Positions 35,698-45,089 of a DNA stretch of 64,000 bases are shown one piece after another (within the stretch, counting starts at the first letter, position 1; each line of letters begins with the position of its first letter). A program made the translations under genes and the position numbers. The notes below the pieces were generated by a model that was not told where the DNA came from, did no database searches, and saw only the letters and a program-made list of their open reading frames with translations. Origin of the DNA: Sinorhizobium sp. BG8 (GTDB lineage: Bacteria; Pseudomonadota; Alphaproteobacteria; Rhizobiales; Rhizobiaceae); NCBI RefSeq assembly GCF_016864555.1, contig NZ_CP044011.1:1438501-1502500 (forward strand). The letters are read 5' to 3'.

Positions 35698-36220
35698 CGA
35701 GCCTCTTGCCATTGTCGTGATGGGTGTCAGCGGTTGCGGCAAAACCTCGGTCGCCGAGGGAATTGCCCGATCGTTCGGCCTTCGCTTTGTCGAAGGTGAC
35801 CAGCTACACCCGGCTCGCAATGTCGAAAAGATGTCCAAGGGCATTCCGCTGACCGATGAAGACCGCTGGCCCTGGCTGGAGGTGATCGGCGGCGAAATGT
35901 CGGCGTCTCGCGCGCGGGGCGAGGGAATCGTCGTTTCCTGCTCCGCTTTGAAGCGGGTCTATCGCGAGCGGTTGCGCAGTGCCGCAGGTGGCGGGCTTTC
36001 CTTCGTGTATCTCAAGGGGAGCCGCGAACTCCTCTTGAGCCGCATGTCCGCCCGCAAGAACCATTTCATGCCGGCGAGCCTGCTGGACAGCCAGCTTGCA
36101 ACCCTCGAAGATCCGACGGGCGAGTCGGGGGTCGTGGTCGTCGATATCGATGCGCCGCTCGACCGCATCATCGCGGACGCGCTCGGAGCGCTCGATACGG
36201 CTGGTGCCCGGTCGAGATAG
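35687..36220 (+). CDS. gntK: Gluconokinase
   Basis: A 177-residue P-loop kinase of the GntK type; it phosphorylates D-gluconate to 6-phosphogluconate for the Entner-Doudoroff or pentose-phosphate route. Features are the P-loop MGVSGCGKTSVAEGIA, then EGDQLHPARNVEKMSKGIPLTDEDRWPWL, and SCSALKRVYRERLR. It overlaps dppF and is probably translationally coupled; no metabolic link to dipeptide uptake is evident. Confidence 0.92.
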   Translation: MESSEPLAIVVMGVSGCGKTSVAEGIARSFGLRFVEGDQLHPARNVEKMSKGIPLTDEDRWPWLEVIGGEMSASRARGEGIVVSCSALKRVYRERLRSAAGGGLSFVYLKGSRELLLSRMSARKNHFMPASLLDSQLATLEDPTGESGVVVVDIDAPLDRIIADALGALDTAGARSR

Positions 36221-36632
36221 GGCAGCAATACTGACATTTGTTGAGTGACGCCACCTGTCCGGAGATTCGCATGATCTCCGGCGGCGTGAGGCTGCCCACG
36301 AGCCCCCACGGGCCGCAGCGCGTGGGGTGTTGCGCCGGGTTAGTTTCCTGTCTGGAAGATTTAGGGAACGAATTCAACAAAATGTGCAACGCAACCGCTT
36401 GCATGAAGTCGTTGTTTCTCCCTGTCAAAACGCAAATTTTGCGTGGTCTTGGCTTACTCCTCCCTGATCCCCAGTGTGCGGCGCAGCGACGATTGCCACT
36501 TGATGTGTTTAGTAAAGTAGGTATCACTAAACATAATGCTCAACATGGCGGAGTGAGGGCCGTGCCGGGCATGAGGAAGACGGGAGTATTCGGGGATCGG
36601 CGTGGGGCCGTTTCTCAATCTGGGAGGATCGC
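36221..36632 (+). promoter_or_regulatory. Promoter region of the dihydroxyacetone operon, with several inverted repeats
   Basis: No gene is seen. Four symmetric elements occur: CCGGAGAT/ATCTCCGG (36259-36281, 7-nt loop), an imperfect GCAACCGCTTGC (36391-36402), a palindrome ACGCAAA-T-TTTGCGT (36430-36444), and TTTAGT/ACTAAA (36508-36531). The first may end the upstream operon. The others are candidate operators, the second resembling LacI-type sites. The binding proteins are unknown. Confidence 0.45.
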
Positions 36633-37958
36633 ATGCAAAACGTGAGCAAAACCCTTCTCGGGGTTGCGTCGGCGCTTGCCTTGTCGACAGCACTGCCGAG
36701 CCTGGCGAAAGCCGATGAACTGACCCTCTGCTGGGCCGCCTGGGACCCGGCGAACGCACTGGTCGAACTGTCGAAGGATTTCACGGCGCAGACCGGCACG
36801 CAGATGAAATTCGAGTTCGTGCCGTGGCCGAATTTCGCGGACCGCATCCTCAACGAGCTCAATTCCGGCGGCAAGCTCTGTGACCTGCTGATCGGCGACA
36901 GCCAGTGGATCGGCGGCTCGGCCGAAAACGGCTACTACGTGAAGCTCAATGATTTCTTCGACAAGGAAGGCATAAAGATGAGCGACTTCGCCGAAGCCGC
37001 CGTCAATGCCTATTCCACCTGGCCGAAGGGCACGCCGAACTACTGGGCGCTGCCGGCGATGGGCGATGCGAACGCATGGTTCTACCGCAAGGACTGGTTC
37101 AACAAACCCGAGATCCAGGCGGAATTCAAGGAAAAGACCGGTCGCGACCTGGCACCGCCGAAGACCTGGGATGAGCTTCTCGAGACCGCCAAGTTCTTCA
37201 ATGGCAAGGAGATAGACGGCAAGAAGGTCTACGGCGCGGCGATCTTTACCGAGCGCGCCTCGGAAGGCATCGCGATGGGCGCCACCCAGGCTCTCTATCC
37301 CTACGGCTTCAAGTACGAGAACACGCCCGGCAAGTACGACATGGACGGGGCCGTGAATTCGGAAGGGGCGGTCAAGGGGCTGGAGGCCTACAAGGAGCTC
37401 TACAAGTGCTGCACGCCTCCGGGCTACACCGACGCCTACATGGGTGAGACGCTCGATGCCTTCAAATCCGGGCAGGCGGCGATGGCAATGAACTGGTTCG
37501 CCTTCTTCCCCGGCCTTGCCAAGGACGAGAACGTCGGCGGCGACAAGATCGGGTTCTTCGTCAATCCGAAGGAAGCGACAGCCGCCTCGACGCTCGGCGG
37601 CCAGGGCATCTCGGTCGTCTCCAATACCGACAACATGGATGGCGCTCTTGCCTACATCAAGTGGTTCGCCCAGCCGGACGTCCAGAAGAAGTGGTGGTCG
37701 CTCGGCGGCTATGCCGTGCACAATGCCGTCCTGAACGATCCCTCGTTCAAGGACAGCCAGCCCTTTGCCGCGGACTTCCTCGTTGCGATGAACCAGGTAC
37801 AGGACTTCTGGCAGGAACCGTCCTACGCCATCCTGCTGCAGGCCATGCAGAAGCGGCTGCACGACTATGTCGTGGCCGACCAGGGCACGGCCAAGGAAGC
37901 TCTCGACTCTCTGGTCAAGGACTGGACCGAGGTCTTCGAGGACGACGGGAAGCTCTGA
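36633..37958 (+). CDS. ABC transporter substrate-binding protein of the dihydroxyacetone operon
   Basis: A 441-residue family-1 (sugar/polyol-type) binding protein with a signal peptide (MQNVSKTLLGVASALALST, cleavage near AKA). It is the first gene of a 12-kb operon with two permeases, two ATPases and two dihydroxyacetone kinases. The two-ATPase, two-permease, one-binding-protein make-up recalls the rhizobial GlpSTPQV glycerol importer. The ligand is likely a small polyol, glycerol-like compound or dihydroxyacetone. That rests on context only. Confidence 0.85.
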   Translation: MQNVSKTLLGVASALALSTALPSLAKADELTLCWAAWDPANALVELSKDFTAQTGTQMKFEFVPWPNFADRILNELNSGGKLCDLLIGDSQWIGGSAENGYYVKLNDFFDKEGIKMSDFAEAAVNAYSTWPKGTPNYWALPAMGDANAWFYRKDWFNKPEIQAEFKEKTGRDLAPPKTWDELLETAKFFNGKEIDGKKVYGAAIFTERASEGIAMGATQALYPYGFKYENTPGKYDMDGAVNSEGAVKGLEAYKELYKCCTPPGYTDAYMGETLDAFKSGQAAMAMNWFAFFPGLAKDENVGGDKIGFFVNPKEATAASTLGGQGISVVSNTDNMDGALAYIKWFAQPDVQKKWWSLGGYAVHNAVLNDPSFKDSQPFAADFLVAMNQVQDFWQEPSYAILLQAMQKRLHDYVVADQGTAKEALDSLVKDWTEVFEDDGKL

Positions 37959-38028
37959 TTTCCTCCCCGGGGACCGTCCGGCCAGCCGGCCGGGCGGTCT
38001 CGTTCAACGAGACGATAGGTGAAATCAG

Positions 38029-39006
38029 GTGGACTTCGTGACCGATACCGACACGACACTGCTGGAAAAGGCCGCCGACCGGGCCACGGGCTTAACCCCG
38101 GCGCCGCTCGCCAAACGGATCGGGGGCCTTTCCGATCGGGCGATCGCCTGGCTCTTCATCACGCCGACGATCGCACTCCTGCTCGCAATCAATATCTTCC
38201 CGCTGATCTGGGCGGTGCGCCTTTCCTTCACGAACTATCGTGCCAACAGGCCGAATGCGGTGCTGGAAAACGTGGGTGTGCAGAACTACCAGCGCGTCCT
38301 GACCGACAGCGACATCTGGATCGCGATGCAGACGACCGCGCACTTCGTTTTCTGGACGATCCTGCTGCAGACGCTGATCGGATTTACGCTTGCCTATCTG
38401 ATCGACAGGAAGTTTCGTGGCCATGCGTTCTGGACGACCGTCATCCTTATTCCGATGATGCTGTCGCCGGCAGTCGTGGGCAACTTCTGGCGGTTCCTGT
38501 ACCAGCCTCAGATCGGCCTCTTCAACTACATCGTATCGTTCACGACAGGTGTGCCGCCGTCGTCCTTCGAGATGCTCGGCTCCGTGTCGCTTGCGCCCTG
38601 GTCGATCATAATCGTCGATACCTGGATGTGGACGCCCTATGTGATGCTGATCTGCCTGGCGGGGCTGCGTTCCATCCCCGACTACATCTATGAGGCTGCG
38701 GAAGTCGACCGCGCCTCCGCATGGCGGCAGTTCTGGTCGATCACCATCCCCATGGCGCTGCCGTTCATCATGCTCGCCGTGCTGTTCCGCGGCATCGAGA
38801 ACTTCAAGATGTTCGACATGGTGATGCTTCTGACCGGCGGCGGGCCTGGCTCCACCACGGAGGTCGCCTCGATTACGCTAAAGCGCGAGGCCTTCGAGAG
38901 CTGGCGCACGGGTCGGGCCTCGTCCTTCGCCATCATCCTCTTCGTCGCGGTGTTCGGGCTCGCGAACATCTACGTCAAGGCACTCAACAAGGTGAAGCAG
39001 CGATGA
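38029..39006 (+). CDS. ABC sugar/polyol permease 1 of the dihydroxyacetone operon
   Basis: A ~325-residue MalF/UgpA-type permease with six helices; the EAA loop reads EAAEVDRASAWRQFWSITIP. The start is a GTG, either 38029 (AGGTGA six bases upstream) or 38038 (AGGTGG five bases upstream). It overlaps the next permease by four bases. Confidence 0.88.
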   Translation: MDFVTDTDTTLLEKAADRATGLTPAPLAKRIGGLSDRAIAWLFITPTIALLLAINIFPLIWAVRLSFTNYRANRPNAVLENVGVQNYQRVLTDSDIWIAMQTTAHFVFWTILLQTLIGFTLAYLIDRKFRGHAFWTTVILIPMMLSPAVVGNFWRFLYQPQIGLFNYIVSFTTGVPPSSFEMLGSVSLAPWSIIIVDTWMWTPYVMLICLAGLRSIPDYIYEAAEVDRASAWRQFWSITIPMALPFIMLAVLFRGIENFKMFDMVMLLTGGGPGSTTEVASITLKREAFESWRTGRASSFAIILFVAVFGLANIYVKALNKVKQR

Positions 39007-39956
39007 GCAACGCCACCTCCGCCCATTCAGTCGTCGAGCCGAGCGCAAGGTCCAAGCGGATCGCCGGCATCATCGTGGTGATTTATGCCATCTGCACCAT
39101 GGTGCCGCTCGCCTGGATCTTCATGACGAGCTTCAAGTCGCCGCCCGATTCCATCAGCTATCCGCCGAAACTGACGTTCACCCCGACGCTGGAAGGGTAC
39201 TGCAACCTTTTCACGACGCGTACGCGCCAGACCACCGAGTACATCCAGTCGCTCGGGCCGCCCACCTCGACCTGCGACGAGATCACACGCGGCCGCAACA
39301 TGGTTATCGCTGGTCCATCGAACTATTGGCCGCGATTCACCAATTCCATGGTGATCGCTTTCGGTTCGACGTTCCTCGCCGTTTTTCTCGGAACGCTTGC
39401 CGCTTACGGCTTCTCGCGCTTCCGCATACCGCTTGCCGACGACCTGCTGTTCTTCATCCTGTCGACGCGCATGATGCCGCCGATTGCGGTCGCGATACCG
39501 ATCTACCTCATGTATCGCGAACTCGGTCTGTCCGACACGGCGCTGGGCATGATCCTGCTCTACACCGCGGTCAACGTCTCGCTCGCGGTCTGGCTTCTCA
39601 AGGGATTCATCGACGAAATCCCGCGTGAATACGAGGAAGCGGCCATGATCGACGGCTACAGCCGCATGCAGGCCTTCTGGAAGGTCGTGCTGCCGCAGGC
39701 CACGACCGGCATCGCGGCAACCGCGATCTTCTGCCTGATCTTCGCCTGGAACGAATATGCCTTCGCGGTGCTGCTGACTTCGGGCGAGGCCCAGACGGCT
39801 CCTCCCTTCATTCCCACCATCATCGGGGAGGGCGGAATGGACTGGCCGGCAGTGGCCGCCGGCACCACCATCTTCCTCGTGCCGATCCTCGTCTTCACCA
39901 TCCTTCTCCGCAAGCAGCTTCTGCGCGGCATCACCTTCGGAGCGGTTCGCAAATGA
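39003..39956 (+). CDS. ABC sugar/polyol permease 2 of the dihydroxyacetone operon
   Basis: A 317-residue MalG/UgpE-type permease with EAA loop EEAAMIDGYSRMQAFWKVVLP. Between helices 1 and 2 it has an unusually long periplasmic segment (about residues 55-110, with two cysteines). ATG overlap with both neighbours indicates coupled translation. Confidence 0.88.
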   Translation: MSNATSAHSVVEPSARSKRIAGIIVVIYAICTMVPLAWIFMTSFKSPPDSISYPPKLTFTPTLEGYCNLFTTRTRQTTEYIQSLGPPTSTCDEITRGRNMVIAGPSNYWPRFTNSMVIAFGSTFLAVFLGTLAAYGFSRFRIPLADDLLFFILSTRMMPPIAVAIPIYLMYRELGLSDTALGMILLYTAVNVSLAVWLLKGFIDEIPREYEEAAMIDGYSRMQAFWKVVLPQATTGIAATAIFCLIFAWNEYAFAVLLTSGEAQTAPPFIPTIIGEGGMDWPAVAAGTTIFLVPILVFTILLRKQLLRGITFGAVRK

Positions 39957-40159
39957 CGACACCCACATCTGCCAAGCCTCATCGGAAGCGGCTCTTCCTC
40001 TTTCGTCGCGGACCGATGGAAAATGTCGCGACAGTGCTGATCGGCCTCGGCTTCCTGATGCTGTTCCAGCCCTTTGCGCTCGTGCTCTACACCTGGTCAC
40101 TGGCCATGCTGCTGGCTGGGACAGTGATGTTCATCGTCGTATCCAAGTTCCCGGAGTGA
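39953..40159 (+). CDS. Small two-helix membrane protein in the importer operon
   Basis: A 68-residue protein: a basic N-terminus (KPHRKRLFLFRRGP) followed by two hydrophobic segments (~22-40 and ~44-62). It overlaps permease 2 by four bases and ends 3 bp before ATPase 1. The rhizobial glycerol importer operon also carries a small membrane protein gene, so it may be a permease accessory. Function is not known. Confidence 0.75.
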   Translation: MTTPTSAKPHRKRLFLFRRGPMENVATVLIGLGFLMLFQPFALVLYTWSLAMLLAGTVMFIVVSKFPE

Positions 40160-40162
40160 ACG

Positions 40163-41260
40163 ATGGCAGAGATCAAGGTTGAAAGCCTCCGCAAGCAGTT
40201 CGGCGATTTCGCCGCCGTCGAGAACTCGTCGTTCACTGTCCACGACGGTGAGTTCCTGGCGCTGCTCGGGCCGTCCGGCTGCGGCAAGACGACGACGCTT
40301 CGCATGATCGCAGGCCTGGAGCTGCCGACGAGCGGCAAGATCTTCCTCGATGGCGAAGACGTGACGTTCAATCGCGCCAGCGAACGCGACATTGCCTTCG
40401 TCTTCCAGCTCTTTGCGCTTTACCCGCACATGAACGTCCGCAAGAACATCGGCTTCCCGCTGCTCTCGCAGGGCGTGCCGAAGGCGGAAATCGCGCAGCG
40501 GGTGGAGGAGACGGCGCGGCTGCTCCAGATCAGCCACATTCTCGACAGGTCCGTCTCGGGTCTTGCCGGCGGGGACCGCCAGCGCGTGGCGCTGGGGCGC
40601 GCAATCGTTCGACGGCCGAAGTGCTTCCTCATGGACGAGCCGCTCGGCACGCTCGACGCGGAGTTCCGCGAAGTGATGGTTCACGAACTGCGGGAACTGC
40701 ACAACCGCATTCACGCGACGACGGTCTATGTGACCCACGATCAGCACGAGGCGATGGCCATGGCTGACAAGATTGCGGTCATGAACCACGGCGTCATCGA
40801 GCAATACGGCACGCCCCAGGAGATCTACAGCCGGCCCGCCTCCATGTACGTCGCGGACTTCATCGGATCGCCGCCGATGAACTTCCTGCGCTTCGCCTCC
40901 GGCCTGCGCAAGGGGCTGACGTCCCTTCGGGTCGGGGAGGTCGATATCGCCGTTCCGGAAATCCGGGAGGAGAAGCCCGAAGGCGTCCTGGCGCTCGGCG
41001 TGCGCCCCGAGCATATCCGCTTCAGCAACAGTTCAAACTTGCGCGGTTCCGTCTATGGCAGCGAGTACCTCGGCACCAACCAGATCGTTTCCGTCGAGAC
41101 CCCGCAGGGCATGGTGAAGGCCCGGGTGTCAGCCGATTTGAAGTTCAGCCTCGGGGAAACCGTTGGCCTCGAACTCAACAGCACCAAGCTGTCGCTGTTC
41201 GACTGCGCATCGGGCAAGGCCATCCAGTCGTCGCTTTATTCGGGGAACCATCATGGCTGA
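40163..41260 (+). CDS. ABC importer ATPase 1 with altered signature motif
   Basis: A 365-residue MalK/UgpC-type ATPase: Walker A GPSGCGKT, Walker B CFLMDEPLGTLD, switch histidine in YVTHDQHEA, and a C-terminal TOBE region (GVRPEHIRF). The signature, normally LSGGQ, reads LAGGD (in SGLAGGDRQRVALGRA), losing the conserved serine and glutamine. Paired with ATPase 2, which has a normal LSGGE, this suggests a heterodimer with unequal ATP sites. Confidence 0.9.
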   Translation: MAEIKVESLRKQFGDFAAVENSSFTVHDGEFLALLGPSGCGKTTTLRMIAGLELPTSGKIFLDGEDVTFNRASERDIAFVFQLFALYPHMNVRKNIGFPLLSQGVPKAEIAQRVEETARLLQISHILDRSVSGLAGGDRQRVALGRAIVRRPKCFLMDEPLGTLDAEFREVMVHELRELHNRIHATTVYVTHDQHEAMAMADKIAVMNHGVIEQYGTPQEIYSRPASMYVADFIGSPPMNFLRFASGLRKGLTSLRVGEVDIAVPEIREEKPEGVLALGVRPEHIRFSNSSNLRGSVYGSEYLGTNQIVSVETPQGMVKARVSADLKFSLGETVGLELNSTKLSLFDCASGKAIQSSLYSGNHHG

Positions 41261-42260
41261 AATTTCGCTGACCGGCATCAGCAAGCGCTTCGGCGATACC
41301 GAGGCGGTGAGCGACCTCAACCTGACGGTGCGCGACGGCGAGTTCGTCGTGCTGCTCGGTCCGACCGGTGCGGGCAAGACGACGACGCTTCGCCTCATTG
41401 CCGGGCTTGAGAAGCCGGACAAGGGCCGCATTGCGATCGCGGGCCGCGACGTCGGCTCGGACCAGCCGGCCAGCCGGGACGTCGCGTTCGTGTTCCAGCA
41501 GTATTCGCTCTATCCGCACCTGACCGTCTACGAGAACCTCGCCTTTCCGCTTCGCTCGCCGGCAAGACGCCTGCCGGCGGACGAGATCGACGAACGGGTG
41601 CGCGAGGTCGCCCGTATGGTTCGCATCGACCACAAGCTGGAGAACCGCTCCACAAGGCTTTCGGGTGGAGAGATGCAACGCGTCGCCATCGGACGGGCCC
41701 TTGTGCGCAAGCCGGCGATATACCTGATGGACGAACCCCTGTCCTCCCTCGACGCGAAGTTGCGCGCCGAGCTGCGGCTGGAGCTGAAGCGCATCCAGGC
41801 CGAGCTGGGCTCGACGCTGCTCTACGTCACCCACGATCAGATCGAAGCGATGACGATGGCCGACCGCATCGGCATCCTCGCCGAAGGGAAACTGGTTCAG
41901 ATCGGCACTCCACGGGAAATCTACAGGAACCCGGCCAATCTCCATGTCGCCGCGCGCCTTGGCCAGCCGCACATCAACCTGCTGCCGCAGGGGCTCCTTC
42001 CGGATGGCGGCGTGCCGCATGGCACGCATACGATCGGCGCCCGAACCGAGCATTTGGCGATCTCCACCACGGACACGCCGAATGCCGAAATCGACTGGAT
42101 CGAGCACCTGGGCGACCAGAATCATCTGCATATCAAGGTGGGCAACCATCGGCTGGTGACGCTGGCCGATCCGTATTTTCCGGTGAAAGCCGGCGACCGT
42201 ATCAACCTCGCGCTCAGGAATCCGCTCTACTTCGGCGCGGACGGGCGGCGGATCAGCTGA
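41253..42260 (+). CDS. ABC importer ATPase 2
   Basis: A 335-residue ATPase: Walker A GPTGAGKT, signature LSGGEMQRVAIGRAL, Walker B IYLMDEPLSSLD, switch histidine in YVTHDQIEA, and a short C-terminal regulatory domain. It overlaps ATPase 1 by 8 bp. Two different ATPases in one sugar-type importer is uncommon and is known from the rhizobial GlpS/GlpT glycerol system. Confidence 0.9.
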   Translation: MAEISLTGISKRFGDTEAVSDLNLTVRDGEFVVLLGPTGAGKTTTLRLIAGLEKPDKGRIAIAGRDVGSDQPASRDVAFVFQQYSLYPHLTVYENLAFPLRSPARRLPADEIDERVREVARMVRIDHKLENRSTRLSGGEMQRVAIGRALVRKPAIYLMDEPLSSLDAKLRAELRLELKRIQAELGSTLLYVTHDQIEAMTMADRIGILAEGKLVQIGTPREIYRNPANLHVAARLGQPHINLLPQGLLPDGGVPHGTHTIGARTEHLAISTTDTPNAEIDWIEHLGDQNHLHIKVGNHRLVTLADPYFPVKAGDRINLALRNPLYFGADGRRIS

Positions 42261-42310
42261 GGCGGCAAGGGCCATACCGACGTCAGGACTTGAAGGACGG
42301 GATCAGATCG

Positions 42311-43948
42311 ATGAAGCATTTCTACAATCGCAAGGAAGACATCGTGACGGAGGCTCTCGACGGGCTTCTCGCCACGACCATGCCGGGGGAACTTGCACGG
42401 CTGGACACTTTTCCGGACATCAAGGTCATCCTGCGCGCCGACTGGGACAAGGAGAAGGTCGCAGTCGTGTCCGGCGGCGGTGCGGGGCACGAGCCGTCGC
42501 ATCCGGGCTTTGTCGGTCGCGGAATGCTCACGGCCGCCGTTTCCGGCGAGATCTTCGCCTCGCCGAGCGTCGAGGCGGTGCTGACGGCGATCCGCGCCGT
42601 CACGGGCAAGCCCGGATGCCTGCTGATCGTGAAGAACTACACCGGTGACCGACTGAATTTCGGGCTGGCCGCCGAGAAGGCCCGTGCCGAGGGATTCGAG
42701 GTTGAAATGGTGATCGTGGCGGACGATATCGCTCTGCCCGACATCGCCCAGCCGCGCGGCGTGGCCGGAACCCTCTTCGTGCACAAGATCGCAGGCCATC
42801 TGTCGGAGCAGGGAGCATCGCTTCAGGAAATTGCCGCCGCGGCGCGGGCGGCTGCGACGGAGATCACCTCCCTTGGCATGTCCCTGTCTTCCTGCTCGAT
42901 CCCCGGACAGGCGCATGAGGAAAGGCTCGGTCCGGAGGAAGGCGAGCTCGGACTTGGCATCCACGGCGAACCGGGTGTCGAGAGGATCGCCCTCCAGCAG
43001 GCGGCTTCGCTTGTCGCGACGATGGCGGATCGGCTGGCGGCGGCGTTGAAGTCCGAAGGTCACCATGCGCTCCTGATCAACAATCTCGGCGCCGTTCCGC
43101 CCATCGAGATGGGCCTCATCGCCCGCGCCGTTCTCGCTTCAAAGCTCGCGGAGCGCGTCAGGCTCATCATCGGCCCAGCACCCTTGATGACCGCTCTCAA
43201 CATGAACGGATTCTCCCTTTCGCTGCTGAAACTGGATGCCTTGCGTGAAGCGGCGCTCGCCTCGGCGGTCGGGCCGCGCGCCTGGCTTGCGCCCGTGGTG
43301 CGCCATGAGGTTGCGGTGATCGCGGCTCCCAAGCCACGGACCCTTCATGCTGAGTGGACGGCGAGCGCCGATCCCGCCAACGAAAAGCTTCTTTCCGCAA
43401 TCTGTGACCGGCTGGTTTCGCTGGAGGCGGATCTGAACAGGCTCGATGCCCGCACCGGCGATGGCGATACAGGCTCGACGGTTGCCACAGGCGCGCGAAG
43501 CGTTCTCGCCCAGAGGGCGACGCTTCCCCTTGCGGATCCGGCGGCGACGCTTGCGATCATCGGCAATACGCTCGGCACCAGCATGGGTGGATCAAGCGGC
43601 GTGCTGCTTTCGATCTTCTTCACGGCCGCTGCCCAGAAGCTTTCCGAGGGTGCCGGCGTTCCGGATGCCCTGCTGGCGGGGCTCGAACGGATGACCTTCT
43701 ACGGGGGAGCGTCGCCGGGTGACCGGACCATGGTCGATGCACTCGATCCGGCGCTGAGGGCTCTGCGAGAAGGCGGAGCTGCCGCCGCGGCGCGCGCCGC
43801 ACGGGCGGGGGCGGACGCAACAAAAACAATGACGCGAGCCAAGGCCGGGCGTTCTTCCTATCTCGGTGAGCGCGATCTGGAAGGTGTCGCCGACCCGGGG
43901 GCGGAAGCGGTTGCATCGGTTTTCGAGGCGATCGCCGTTCTTGAGTAG
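42311..43948 (+). CDS. ATP-dependent dihydroxyacetone kinase, single-chain (DhaK-DhaL fusion)
   Basis: A 545-residue DAK enzyme; it phosphorylates dihydroxyacetone (or glyceraldehyde) with ATP. The DhaK domain (~1-330) has SGGGAGHEPSHPGFVG and the substrate-binding His218 in GLGIHGEPG. The DhaL ATP-binding domain (~350-545) has the Mg-coordinating DARTGDGDTGSTV and GGSSGVLLS. ATG 42311 is used; a TTG lies 21 bases upstream. It follows the importer and precedes a separate PTS-type kinase set. Confidence 0.93.
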   Translation: MKHFYNRKEDIVTEALDGLLATTMPGELARLDTFPDIKVILRADWDKEKVAVVSGGGAGHEPSHPGFVGRGMLTAAVSGEIFASPSVEAVLTAIRAVTGKPGCLLIVKNYTGDRLNFGLAAEKARAEGFEVEMVIVADDIALPDIAQPRGVAGTLFVHKIAGHLSEQGASLQEIAAAARAAATEITSLGMSLSSCSIPGQAHEERLGPEEGELGLGIHGEPGVERIALQQAASLVATMADRLAAALKSEGHHALLINNLGAVPPIEMGLIARAVLASKLAERVRLIIGPAPLMTALNMNGFSLSLLKLDALREAALASAVGPRAWLAPVVRHEVAVIAAPKPRTLHAEWTASADPANEKLLSAICDRLVSLEADLNRLDARTGDGDTGSTVATGARSVLAQRATLPLADPAATLAIIGNTLGTSMGGSSGVLLSIFFTAAAQKLSEGAGVPDALLAGLERMTFYGGASPGDRTMVDALDPALRALREGGAAAAARAARAGADATKTMTRAKAGRSSYLGERDLEGVADPGAEAVASVFEAIAVLE

Positions 43949-44079
43949 AGCGATACGGCAGGAGTGCGGAGCGGCATCGCTTTCGTGATTGCGTCAGAAC
44001 AACGGGGTGGAAAACTTTCGCGTTCAACAGGTATGCGGAAGCGATTGACCGGAGCGGCGGAAGGGCGAGGGAGGGGAGA

Positions 44080-44694
44080 GTGGAGGTCGATCGGGCGCTC
44101 GTGCTGGGACTGATCGAAGCCTGCCGGGAGATCATCGCGCGTCACGCCGATCACCTCTCGGAACTCGACCGTGCGATTGGGGACGGGGATCATGGCACCA
44201 ACATGCGCCGGGGCTGCGAGGCGGTGTACGCCGATCGTGAGACCCTCGCCGGCTTGCCCTTTCCCCAGGCAGTGGAGCGTATGGGCATGACACTGGTCAT
44301 GAGCATCGGAGGCGCCGCAGGCCCGCTCTATGGAACCCTCCTGCTTGAGATAGGCCGAAATCTCGCGGCCGGTGACGGCGCGGTTTCCTTTGGCGATGCG
44401 CTGGGCCCGGCGGTGGAGGCGGTTGCGCGGCGAAGCCGGGCAAAGGAAGGTGAGAAGACCTTGCTAGACGTGCTTTACCCAGTGCGGGCCGAAGTGGTAA
44501 GGCGGACCGCTCTCCCCGACATAGCGGACAGGGCGGATGCTTCCGCGCAGCGGACCATCGCCATGAAGGCGATGCGCGGCAGGGCCTCCTTCCTCGGAGA
44601 TCGTTCCATCGGCCATATGGATCCGGGTGCGTTCAGTTGTGCGCTCCTGACCACGGCCATCTGCCGCCACCTCATGGAGTACCGACCGGCATGA
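44080..44694 (+). CDS. dhaL: PTS-dependent dihydroxyacetone kinase, ADP-binding subunit DhaL
   Basis: A 204-residue DhaL. It holds ADP as a tightly bound cofactor that is rephosphorylated by DhaM and passes phosphate to dihydroxyacetone on DhaK. Metal-binding aspartates lie in DRAIGDGDHGTNM, and the lid pattern is SIGGAAGPLYGTLL. The start is GTG 44080 after GAGGGGA. Its stop overlaps the dhaM ATG (ATGA). Confidence 0.92.
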   Translation: MEVDRALVLGLIEACREIIARHADHLSELDRAIGDGDHGTNMRRGCEAVYADRETLAGLPFPQAVERMGMTLVMSIGGAAGPLYGTLLLEIGRNLAAGDGAVSFGDALGPAVEAVARRSRAKEGEKTLLDVLYPVRAEVVRRTALPDIADRADASAQRTIAMKAMRGRASFLGDRSIGHMDPGAFSCALLTTAICRHLMEYRPA

Positions 44695-45089
44695 ACGGCA
44701 AAGGCGCAAATGTGGGGATCGTGATCGTTTCGCATTCGCCGCTCGTGGCGCAAGGCACGGCGGACATGGTGCGCCAGATGGTCGGCGACTGCGTGCCGCT
44801 CGCCTGGTGCGGGGGGAACGTGGGAGGAGGGCTGGGCACCAACGTCGCCGGCATTCTGAAAGCGATCGAGGAAGCCTGGTCCGATGCAGGCGTCGTCGTG
44901 TTCGTGGATCTTGGTGGGGCCGAGACGAACAGCGAGATGGCGATCGAGATGCTCGGGGCTGAGCGGGCCGAACGGGTAGCGATCTGCAATGCTCCTCTTG
45001 TCGAGGGCGCCGTTATCGCGGCTGCAGAGGCCTCCGGTGGTGCCTCCCTTTCGCGAGTCGTCGCAACAGCGGAGGAACTGTCTCCGTGA
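44691..45089 (+). CDS. dhaM: PTS-dependent dihydroxyacetone kinase, phosphotransferase subunit DhaM (IIA domain only)
   Basis: A 132-residue PTS EIIA-Man-fold protein; the phosphorylated histidine is His15 in GIVIVSHSPLVAQG. It rephosphorylates ADP on DhaL. In Escherichia coli DhaM is one chain of IIA, HPr and Enzyme I-like parts; here these are three consecutive genes. It overlaps both neighbours by four bases. Confidence 0.92.
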   Translation: MNGKGANVGIVIVSHSPLVAQGTADMVRQMVGDCVPLAWCGGNVGGGLGTNVAGILKAIEEAWSDAGVVVFVDLGGAETNSEMAIEMLGAERAERVAICNAPLVEGAVIAAAEASGGASLSRVVATAEELSP

